Shown here one piece after another: positions 57,647 to 64,000 of a DNA stretch of 64,000 nucleotides (position 1 is its first letter; each line of letters opens with the position of its first letter). The notes beneath the pieces were generated by a model. The model made no database searches. It worked only from the letters and a program-made list of their open reading frames with translations, and was not told the DNA's origin. Both the position numbers and the translations under genes were made by a program. Origin of the DNA: Kitasatospora aureofaciens (lineage in GTDB: Bacteria > Actinomycetota > Actinomycetes > Streptomycetales > Streptomycetaceae); NCBI GenBank assembly GCA_000720845.1, contig JODU01000004.1, positions 1 through 64,000 on the forward strand, given 5' to 3'.

Positions 57647-57957
57647 GCGACCCCCTGGGACCGTCCGGGCCGTCCGAACCGCCGTCCGGGCCGGGCATGT
57701 CGGCGGCGACGGCGTTCGCCGGCATGAGACGCGTGTCACCGGTCGTCTTCAAGGCGGGCTGCCCCGACTGCCGGGGCCGTTTCGAACTCGCCGCGAGCGC
57801 GCTGCGGCTCGCCATCGGCGCCACCAGCCGCACCACGTTCTACTCGTTCACCTGCCCCGAGTGCGGGTCGGCCGTGCGCAAGCCGGCGGGGGAGCGGGTC
57901 GTGGAGCTGCTCACCGGCGGCGGGGTCAGGACCCTGCGCCTTCATTCCACCGTCTAG
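57643..57957 (+). CDS. Small zinc-ribbon protein coupled to pafC
   Basis: 104 residues from GTG 57643, overlapping the pafC stop (GTGA). After a Pro/Ser-rich N terminus comes GCPDCRGRFEL ... FTCPECGSAV, two C-x2-C pairs about 30 residues apart forming a probable zinc ribbon, then a short alpha/beta tail. No enzyme signature. The tight coupling suggests regulated co-expression with PafBC; a nucleic-acid or protein-binding adaptor role is possible but unproven. Orthologues appear in Streptomyces at the same place. Confidence 0.78.
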   Translation: MSDPLGPSGPSEPPSGPGMSAATAFAGMRRVSPVVFKAGCPDCRGRFELAASALRLAIGATSRTTFYSFTCPECGSAVRKPAGERVVELLTGGGVRTLRLHSTV

Positions 57958-57967
57958 TCTCGACGTC

Positions 57968-58162
57968 ATGTTCTGGCCGATGTTCGCGGTTGCCGTGGGT
58001 TTCCTGGGTCTCGCCGTCCTCGCGGTGTTCGCCGTGAAGGTGTTCGTGGAGGCCGAGCGCCTCGGCCGGCAGGTGACGGACTCCGCCCGCCGGATCAGCC
58101 GGGCCGCGGAGGACCTGGAGCGGGCGACCGAGAGCGCCGCCCGTGCCGTGGACGCCTTGTGA
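57968..58162 (+). CDS. Small membrane protein with helical tail
   Basis: 64 residues. One membrane helix (MFWPMFAVAVGFLGLAVLAVFAVKV) is followed by a charged helical tail (EAERLGRQVTDSARRISRAAEDLERATESA) with heptad character. It is too short for an enzyme and I recognise no family of known function. TAGTCT ends 7 nt before the ATG, overlapping the previous gene's stop, so it may be leaderless. It sits between the zinc-ribbon gene and tatA and has a shape superficially similar to TatA, but lacks the F-G hinge motif. Confidence 0.72.
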   Translation: MFWPMFAVAVGFLGLAVLAVFAVKVFVEAERLGRQVTDSARRISRAAEDLERATESAARAVDAL

Positions 58163-58441
58163 ACGGGCCGCGTCCCGCCGCGAGGTGGCGCCGGTGACCC
58201 GACGGGCCGGTGTGAGTTGCGTTTTGGGGCACTTCGCCCTGTCACCTCACCGGCCCCGGGCGGTACGCTGCTGGTCGCGGCCAGGAAAACGAGGCCCGGT
58301 CGCGGACGGGAGTACGCACGGGGATTGCCTCACGTTCACCCCTGAGCGTTACGATCGCTGCACAAGACGATCGATCGGACGTATGTCCGGCCGGTCGGAC
58401 AGCACCCCCACCCAGCCGCCTCGGTGAGAAGGTAAAGACTT

Positions 58442-58729
58442 ATGTTCGGAAGGCTCGGCGCCCCCGAGATCATTCTCATCCTCGTCGTCATCATCCTGCT
58501 GTTCGGCGCGAAGAAGCTTCCGGACATGGCGCGGTCGCTCGGCAAGTCGGCGCGCATCCTCAAGAGCGAGGCCAAGGCCATGAAGAGCGAGGCCAAGTCC
58601 GACGAGGCCGCCCCCGCCGACCCGCCCGGCCCCGAGCAGTCCGCGGCGCAGCGCACCATCCAGGCCGCCCCCGGCGACGTGACCAGCTCCCGGCCGGTCA
58701 CCGAGCCGACGGACACGACCAAGCGCTGA
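58442..58729 (+). CDS. tatA: Twin-arginine translocase subunit TatA
   Basis: 95 residues. The N-terminal membrane helix (GAPEIILILVVIILLFGAKK) is followed by the F-G hinge and amphipathic helix LPDMARSLGKSARILKSEAK, then a polar tail. These are the hallmarks of TatA, which oligomerises to form the passage for folded twin-arginine proteins. It is followed by tatC 47 nt downstream. Streptomyces also use a separately located TatB, which is not in this window. Confidence 0.95.
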   Translation: MFGRLGAPEIILILVVIILLFGAKKLPDMARSLGKSARILKSEAKAMKSEAKSDEAAPADPPGPEQSAAQRTIQAAPGDVTSSRPVTEPTDTTKR

Positions 58730-58776
58730 CGCAGGGCCGGTGACCTCCGGCCCGCCGCACGAGATGGGAACGTGGG

Positions 58777-59727
58777 TTGCTGAAGCCTGCCCGCAACAAG
58801 GAGAAGGATCCCGAGGGGCGGATGCCGCTCGCGGAGCACCTTCGTGAGCTCCGCAACCGGCTCGCGAAGGCGCTGCTGGCCATCGTCGTCGTCACCGTGG
58901 TCGCCGCCTTCTTCTATCAGGAGATCATCAACTTCCTCACCGAACCGATCCTCAAGTCGGTCGGCTGCGAGAAGTCGTTCGGCGAGCTGGCCCAGGCGAA
59001 GGCCGGCTCGGAGCCGTGCGCGCAGATCACCATCAACGGTCTGCTCGGCCCCTTCACCCTGGCACTGAAGGTGTCCCTGACGGCCGGTGTCGTGCTGGCC
59101 TCGCCGGTCTGGCTCTACCAGCTGTGGGCGTTCGTCGCCCCGGGCCTGCACAGGAACGAGAAGAAGTACGCCTACGCGTTCGTCGCCACCGGCGCCCCGC
59201 TGTTCCTCATCGGCGCCTACTTCGCCTACGCGGTGCTGCCCACCTCGGCGAAGGTCCTGATCGAGTTCACCCCGAGCGACGTCGACAACCTGCTGCCCCT
59301 GGACGAGCTGCTCGATCTCGTCACGCGCATGGTCCTCGTCTTCGGTCTCTCCTTCGAGCTGCCCCTGCTGCTGGTGATGCTCAACTTCACCGGGGTGCTG
59401 ACCGGCAGGCGGATGCTCGGCTGGTGGCGCGCGATGATCATGGGAATCACCCTGTTCGCGGCCATCGCCACGCCCAGCACGGACCCGCTGACCATGCTCA
59501 TGCTGGCCGGGCCGATCTGGGTCCTGTACTTCGCCGCGGTCACCGTCTCCCTGCTGAACGACCGCCGCAAGGCCCGCCGCGAGGCCCTCGGACCCGACGA
59601 CGACGAGGCCTCCGACCTGGACCTCACCCCCGAGGACATCGGCGAGGTCGAGCCCGTGACCACCGCCCGTGCCCTGCCCGAGCAGGCCACGAAGGACCGG
59701 GTCAACGGCTACGACGACGTGACCTGA
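58777..59727 (+). CDS. tatC: Twin-arginine translocase subunit TatC
   Basis: 316 residues. The start is a TTG at 58777 (GATGGGAA upstream); the next codons LKPARNKEKDPEGRMPLAEHLRELRNR match the conserved N terminus, where the E-H-L-x-E-L-R motif binds the signal peptide. Six membrane helices follow, including GPFTLALKVSLTAGVVLASPVWLYQLW and the FGLSFELPLLLVML segment. TatC is the receptor core of the Tat translocase. The cytoplasmic tail is long and acidic. Confidence 0.94.
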   Translation: MLKPARNKEKDPEGRMPLAEHLRELRNRLAKALLAIVVVTVVAAFFYQEIINFLTEPILKSVGCEKSFGELAQAKAGSEPCAQITINGLLGPFTLALKVSLTAGVVLASPVWLYQLWAFVAPGLHRNEKKYAYAFVATGAPLFLIGAYFAYAVLPTSAKVLIEFTPSDVDNLLPLDELLDLVTRMVLVFGLSFELPLLLVMLNFTGVLTGRRMLGWWRAMIMGITLFAAIATPSTDPLTMLMLAGPIWVLYFAAVTVSLLNDRRKARREALGPDDDEASDLDLTPEDIGEVEPVTTARALPEQATKDRVNGYDDVT

Positions 59728-59839
59728 GGACCGCCGGGGCGGTGACGGCAGGCGTCGCCGCCCCCACGGAACCCCCACACGGCCGATCCCGATAATGATC
59801 GTCCGGTTGTCAGTGCGGGCCGGTACGCTCGAAAGCACG

Positions 59840-62647
59840 ATGACAGAGGATCTCTCACCGGCCGAGCGGTACGCGGCAGCCCGTCAGCGCGCTGCCGAGC
59901 AGGCCACCGCGCTCGCCTCCTTCCGCGAGATGTACGACTTCGGCCTCGACCCCTTCCAGATCGAGGCCTGTCAGGCGCTCGAGGCGGGCAAGGGCGTGCT
60001 GGTGGCCGCGCCCACCGGCTCCGGCAAGACGATCGTCGGCGAGTTCGCCGTCCACCTCGCCCTCCAGCAGGGCAGGAAGTGCTTCTACACGACACCCATC
60101 AAGGCCCTGTCGAACCAGAAGTACGCCGACCTGTGCCGCCGCTACGGCAGCGACAGGGTGGGCCTGCTCACCGGTGACAACAGCGTGAACTCCGACGCCC
60201 CCGTGGTCGTGATGACCACCGAGGTCCTGCGGAACATGCTGTACGCGGGCTCGCAGACCCTCCTCGGCCTCGGCCACGTGGTCATGGACGAGGTGCACTA
60301 CCTCTCCGACCGCTTCCGCGGCGCCGTATGGGAGGAGGTGATCATCCACCTCCCCGAGTCCGTGACCCTGGTGTCACTCTCGGCGACCGTGTCGAACGCG
60401 GAGGAGTTCGGCGACTGGCTCGACACCGTGCGCGGCGACACCCAGGTGATCGTCTCCGAGCACCGGCCCGTGCCGCTGTTCCAGCACGTGCTGGCCGGGC
60501 GCCGGATGTACGACCTGTTCGAGGAGGCCGAGGGCCACAAGAAGGCCGTCAACCCGGACCTCACGCGCATGGCGCGCCTGGAGGCCAGCCGCCCGTCCTA
60601 CCAGGACCGCAGGCGCGGCCGCGCCATGAAGGAGGCCGACCGGGAGCGGGAGCGCAGACAGCGCTCGCGGGTGTGGACGCCGAGCCGGCCCGAGGTCATC
60701 GAGCGGCTGGACTCCGAGGGGCTGCTGCCCGCGATCACCTTCATCTTCAGCCGGGCCGGCTGCGAGGCCGCCGTCCAGCAGTGCCTGTACGCGGGCCTCC
60801 GGCTCAACGACGAGGGCGCCCGGGAGCGGGTCAGGGCCCTCGTCGACGAGCGCACCGCCTCCATCCCCCGCGAGGACCTGCACGTCCTGGGCTACTACGA
60901 GTGGCTGGAGGGGCTGGAGCGCGGCATCGCCGCCCACCACGCGGGCATGCTGCCCACCTTCAAGGAGGTCGTCGAGGAGCTGTTCGTCCGCGGTCTGGTG
61001 AAGGCCGTCTTCGCCACCGAGACCCTCGCCCTCGGCATCAACATGCCCGCCCGCTCGGTCGTGCTGGAGAAGCTCGTCAAGTGGAACGGCGAGCAGCACG
61101 CCGACATCACCCCCGGCGAGTTCACCCAGCTCACCGGCCGGGCCGGCCGCCGCGGCATCGATGTCGAAGGGCACGCCGTGGTGCTGTGGCAGCGCGGCAT
61201 GAACCCCGAGCACCTCGCGGGGCTGGCCGGCACCCGCACGTACCCGCTGCGCTCCAGCTTCAAGCCGTCGTACAACATGGCGGTCAACCTGGTCGAGCAG
61301 TTCGGCCGGCACCGCTCGCGGGAGCTGCTGGAGACGTCGTTCGCGCAGTTCCAGGCGGACAAGTCGGTCGTCGGCATCTCCCGTCAGGTGCAGCGCAACG
61401 AGGAGGGTCTGGAGGGCTACAAGGCCTCCATGACCTGCCACCTCGGCGACTTCGACGAGTACGCCCGGCTGCGCCGCGAGCTGAAGGACCGCGAGCAGGA
61501 GCTGGCCCGGCAGGGCGCCAACCAGCGGCGTGCCGAGGCCGCCGTGGCGCTGGAGAAGCTGAGGCCGGGCGACGTCATCCACGTGCCCACCGGCAAGTAC
61601 GCGGGCCTCGCCCTGGTCCTCGACCCGGGGCTGCCCGCCGGGCGGTCCAACGGCCACCGCGGCTTCGACCACCACGACGGGCCCCGCCCGCTGGTGCTGA
61701 CGGCCGAGCGGCAGGTCAAGCGGCTGGCGTCGATCGACTTCCCGGTGCCCGTCGAGGCGCTGGACCGGATGCGCATCCCCAAGTCCTTCAACGCGCGCTC
61801 GCCGCAGTCCCGCCGCGACCTGGCCTCCGCGCTGCGCACCAAGGCCGGGCACATCCCGCCCGAGCGGGCCCGCAAGAAGCGAGCCCAGGCCGCCGACGAC
61901 CGGGAGATCGCCCGGCTGCGCAAGGCGATCCGGGCCCACCCCTGCCACGGCTGCGACGACCGCGAGGACCACGCCCGCTGGGCGGAGCGCTACCACCGGC
62001 TGCTGCGCGACACCTCGCAGCTGGAGCGCCGGATCGAGGGCCGGACGAACACCATCGCCCGCACCTTCGACCGGATCGTCGCACTGCTGACCGAGCTGGA
62101 CTACCTGCGCGGCGACGAGGTCACCGAGCACGGCAAGCGCCTGGCCCGGCTCTACGGCGAGCTGGACCTGCTCGCCAGCGAGTGCCTGCGCGAAGGCGTC
62201 TGGGAGGGGCTGTCCCCGGCCGAGCTGGCCGCCTGCGTCTCGGCGCTGGTCTTCGAGTCCCGGGCCGCCGACGATGCGATGGCGCCGAAGGTGCCCTCGG
62301 GCAAGGCGAAGGCCGCGCTCGGCGAGACGGTCCGCATCTGGGGCCGCCTCGATGCCCTGGAGGAGGACTTCCGGATCAGCCAGACCGAGGGGGTCGGCCA
62401 GCGCGAGCCCGACCTCGGCTTCGCCTGGGCGGCGTACATGTGGGCCTCCGGCAAGGGCCTCGACGAGGTGCTGCGCGAGGTGGAGATGCCGGCCGGTGAC
62501 TTCGTGCGCTGGTGCAAGCAGGTCATCGACGTCCTCGGCCAGATCTCGGCCGCCGCGCCCGGTGACGGCTCCACCGTCCCGAAGAACGCGCGCAAGGCGG
62601 TCGACGAACTGCTGCGCGGCGTGGTCGCCTACTCGTCCGTGGGCTGA
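59840..62647 (+). CDS. Ski2/Mtr4-like DEVH-box helicase
   Basis: 935 residues from ATG 59840. Superfamily 2 motifs: A-P-T-G-S-G-K-T at 57-64, MDEVHYLSD (DEVH), LSATVSN (motif III), AIAAHHAGMLP-type segment and LTGRAGRRGID (motif VI). The C-terminal half contains a helical arch-like region and a Cys-pair segment (AHPCHGCDDREDH) before the ratchet domain. It resembles HelY/Ski2 RNA helicases conserved next to the tat genes in actinobacteria. It is probably involved in RNA turnover or DNA repair; neither is proven here. Confidence 0.9.
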   Translation: MTEDLSPAERYAAARQRAAEQATALASFREMYDFGLDPFQIEACQALEAGKGVLVAAPTGSGKTIVGEFAVHLALQQGRKCFYTTPIKALSNQKYADLCRRYGSDRVGLLTGDNSVNSDAPVVVMTTEVLRNMLYAGSQTLLGLGHVVMDEVHYLSDRFRGAVWEEVIIHLPESVTLVSLSATVSNAEEFGDWLDTVRGDTQVIVSEHRPVPLFQHVLAGRRMYDLFEEAEGHKKAVNPDLTRMARLEASRPSYQDRRRGRAMKEADRERERRQRSRVWTPSRPEVIERLDSEGLLPAITFIFSRAGCEAAVQQCLYAGLRLNDEGARERVRALVDERTASIPREDLHVLGYYEWLEGLERGIAAHHAGMLPTFKEVVEELFVRGLVKAVFATETLALGINMPARSVVLEKLVKWNGEQHADITPGEFTQLTGRAGRRGIDVEGHAVVLWQRGMNPEHLAGLAGTRTYPLRSSFKPSYNMAVNLVEQFGRHRSRELLETSFAQFQADKSVVGISRQVQRNEEGLEGYKASMTCHLGDFDEYARLRRELKDREQELARQGANQRRAEAAVALEKLRPGDVIHVPTGKYAGLALVLDPGLPAGRSNGHRGFDHHDGPRPLVLTAERQVKRLASIDFPVPVEALDRMRIPKSFNARSPQSRRDLASALRTKAGHIPPERARKKRAQAADDREIARLRKAIRAHPCHGCDDREDHARWAERYHRLLRDTSQLERRIEGRTNTIARTFDRIVALLTELDYLRGDEVTEHGKRLARLYGELDLLASECLREGVWEGLSPAELAACVSALVFESRAADDAMAPKVPSGKAKAALGETVRIWGRLDALEEDFRISQTEGVGQREPDLGFAWAAYMWASGKGLDEVLREVEMPAGDFVRWCKQVIDVLGQISAAAPGDGSTVPKNARKAVDELLRGVVAYSSVG

Positions 62648-63007
62648 GCCCCCCACCCCCAGTACGGCCAAGGCCCGGCGGGAACCCCGCCGGGCCTTCG
62701 CGCGCTCCGGCGCCTCTTTCCCTCATCACGGTGAGTGATTTTCGAGCACCCTTGAGGCATTACTCCACGTGTTCGAATGACTCCCTGGCGTGCAAATGGG
62801 CCCGACCATACTCCAGTCCCCGCGCCCGTTTCAGGTGCTTGCCGAATATGACACGGCGATGATCCCCCCGGACTAAGCTCGCCCGCAGCGCACCGAGTTG
62901 AGGTGTATTCGCGCGCTTGTTCCCAATGCGCCGAAGATCCCGACAACTCCCAGACATACCCCGCCGCAAGCTCCCCCATCCCCGCCGATTCGTTTCAGAG
63001 GGCCTAC
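62648..63007. other. Intergenic region with terminator and promoter of the sensor kinase
   Basis: 360 nt without a gene. It contains the hairpin at 62670-62698, and TAAGCT at 62874-62879 is a possible -10 element for the downstream gene, about 128 nt before its start. The middle part is relatively AT-rich. Confidence 0.55.
62670..62698 (+). terminator. Terminator after the helicase gene
   Basis: AAGGCCCGGCGGG and CCCGCCGGGCCTT form a 13-bp stem around a 3-nt loop, 22 nt past the helicase stop. Confidence 0.85.
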
Positions 63008-64000
63008 ATGGTGAGTGTTGATTCCCCTCCAGGTCGCCGTGAACTTCCCTACGCGCGAACCCTGTTGCTGCCGGCCATACTGATGGCCGCGGCCACCGGG
63101 GCCGCCGTCGCCCTCGTGACGGAACCGGCCCGGCTCGCCGTCGGCCTGTGCGGTGCCGTCGCCACCGTCCTGGTGATCGCCGCGGCGGCCGAAGCGGTGC
63201 GCCGCGGCCGGGCACTGCGGGCCCTCGGCGCCGAGCACGCCCGTCACACCGCGTATCTGGAACACCGGGCCGCGAACCACCACGAGGAGATGGTCCGCCT
63301 CGGCGCCGAAGTCATCCCGAACGTCCTGCGGTACATGCGCCGGGGCGCCACGCCCCGCGAGATGATGAACCGCCTGGGCGAGGTGGACCCCAGCTACGCC
63401 GAACTCGGCGAGCCCCAGCGCAAGCTGGTCCGCATGGTCTGCGAGATCGTCGACCACGAGGACGCCATGCGCGAGTCCGCCGAGCGCTCCTTCGTCGACA
63501 TCGCCCGCCGCGTCCAGGCGATCGTCCACCAGCAGCAGAAGGAACTGCGCGAGATGGAGGAGGACCACGGGCGCAACCCCGAGGTCTTCGACGACCTCCT
63601 GCGCATCGACCACGGCACCTCGCTGATCGGCCGCCTCGCCGACTCCATCTCCGTGATCGGCGGCGGCCGGCCCGGACGCCAGTGGCCCGAGCCGGTCGCC
63701 CTGTACAGCGTGCTGCGCGGCGCCATGTCCCGGATCCTGGAGTACCGCCGGATCAACCTGGCATCGATCGCCAAGGTCAACATCAAGGGCACCGCCGTCG
63801 AACCGGTCATCCACGCCGCCGCCGAACTCCTCGACAACGCCACCCGCTACTCGCCGCCCGCGGCCAAGGTGCACGTCACCGCGACCGAGGTGCAGAGCGG
63901 TGTGTGCATCGAGATCGAGGACGCCGGCGTCAGCCTCAGCGAGGAGTCCCGCGCCCGCATCGAGGGCCTGCTCGAACAGGCCAAGCGCGGCACCGACGTG
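63008..64000 (+). CDS. cvnA9: Conservon sensor-like histidine kinase CvnA (5' part)
   Basis: Open from ATG 63008 to the window edge: at least 331 residues, truncated at the 3' side. Two N-terminal membrane helices (LPAILMAAATGAAVALV; AVATVLVIAAAAEAV) precede a helical linker with AERSFVDIARRVQAIVHQQQ, the pseudo-dimerisation segment typical of CvnA proteins, and the GHKL ATPase N-box ELLDNATRYSPP. CvnA works with the roadblock protein CvnB, CvnC and the GTPase CvnD. By position beside helY/tat it corresponds to cvnA9/rarA of S. coelicolor, which affects aerial development; the symbol rests on this synteny from memory. Confidence 0.85.
   Translation, partial: MVSVDSPPGRRELPYARTLLLPAILMAAATGAAVALVTEPARLAVGLCGAVATVLVIAAAAEAVRRGRALRALGAEHARHTAYLEHRAANHHEEMVRLGAEVIPNVLRYMRRGATPREMMNRLGEVDPSYAELGEPQRKLVRMVCEIVDHEDAMRESAERSFVDIARRVQAIVHQQQKELREMEEDHGRNPEVFDDLLRIDHGTSLIGRLADSISVIGGGRPGRQWPEPVALYSVLRGAMSRILEYRRINLASIAKVNIKGTAVEPVIHAAAELLDNATRYSPPAAKVHVTATEVQSGVCIEIEDAGVSLSEESRARIEGLLEQAKRGTDV

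Noticed and set aside
57968..58162. Second TatA/TatB homologue
   Set aside because: The single helix plus amphipathic tail looks similar in outline, but the F-G hinge and conserved TatA/B residues are missing.
1..64000. CRISPR array or insertion sequence anywhere in the window
   Set aside because: No regularly spaced repeats, no transposase reading frame and no paired terminal inverted repeats flanking a gene were seen.

Overview
The window is a stretch of high-GC actinobacterial chromosome, almost certainly from Streptomyces. GC is very high with strong third-position bias, many starts are GTG, several mRNAs look leaderless, and there are chaplins, mycothiol ligase, a Pup-proteasome locus and a conservon-type sensor kinase. 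Gene content and order match, from memory, the S. coelicolor region around SCO1630-SCO1690 (read in reverse). ChpH, GylR, MetH, ARC and the Pup genes look like close orthologues. Most of the window is conserved core genome. I see no insertion sequence, integrase, phage block or CRISPR array.

Layout. 1-2.5 kb: two tandem DUF202 membrane proteins, a G-rich repeat patch, a Nudix hydrolase and a DMT-type permease. 2.7-5.3 kb: a helical-repeat protein and an APC permease. 5.3-10.1 kb: a gluconate/L-idonate catabolic cluster (dehydrogenase, SDR reductase, GntP permease, gluconokinase) divergent from a GntR-type regulator, with two palindromes in the shared promoter. 10.1-12.1 kb: a YchJ-like protein, tRNA-Leu(GAG) and an M20 peptidase. 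12.2-13.2 kb: chaplins chpH and a chpC-like long chaplin. 13.3-21.2 kb: conserved hypotheticals, a RecD-like ATPase homologue with degraded motifs, an aldo/keto reductase, an LLM oxidoreductase, a ferritin-like protein and CorA. 21.2-25.8 kb: a conserved actinobacterial block (phosphatase, DUF3090, SCO1664-family kinase-like protein, mshC, PAC2 protein). 25.9-31.1 kb: glycerol operon glpF-glpK-glpD with its regulator gylR. 31.4-41.5 kb: metH, a HAD hydrolase, an orphan solute-binding lipoprotein, an orphan response regulator, a RecB-like nuclease and a site-2 protease. 41.6-57.6 kb: trmI, a secreted protein, ferredoxin, then arc, dop, pup, an endonuclease VII-like gene, prcB, prcA, a LacI/MFS pair, pafA, two FKBPs, pafB and pafC. 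57.6-64 kb: two small genes, tatA, tatC, a Ski2-like helicase and the 5' part of a cvnA-type sensor kinase.

How the genes work together. PafA ligates Pup to lysines, ARC unfolds pupylated proteins into the PrcA/PrcB 20S core, and Dop removes Pup. PafB/PafC are WYL-domain regulators linked in other actinobacteria to the DNA-damage response. GlpF/K/D take glycerol to dihydroxyacetone phosphate under GylR. The gluconate cluster would convert L-idonate or 5-ketogluconate to 6-phosphogluconate. MshC performs a committed step in mycothiol synthesis. TatA and TatC form part of the twin-arginine translocase.

The most interesting signals are the duplicated-zinc-finger HNH nuclease between pup and prcB, a RecD-like protein that seems to have lost its ATPase motifs, a shortened single-domain long chaplin, a set of genes with a -10-like hexamer exactly 6-7 nt before the ATG (leaderless), and several clean operator-like palindromes.
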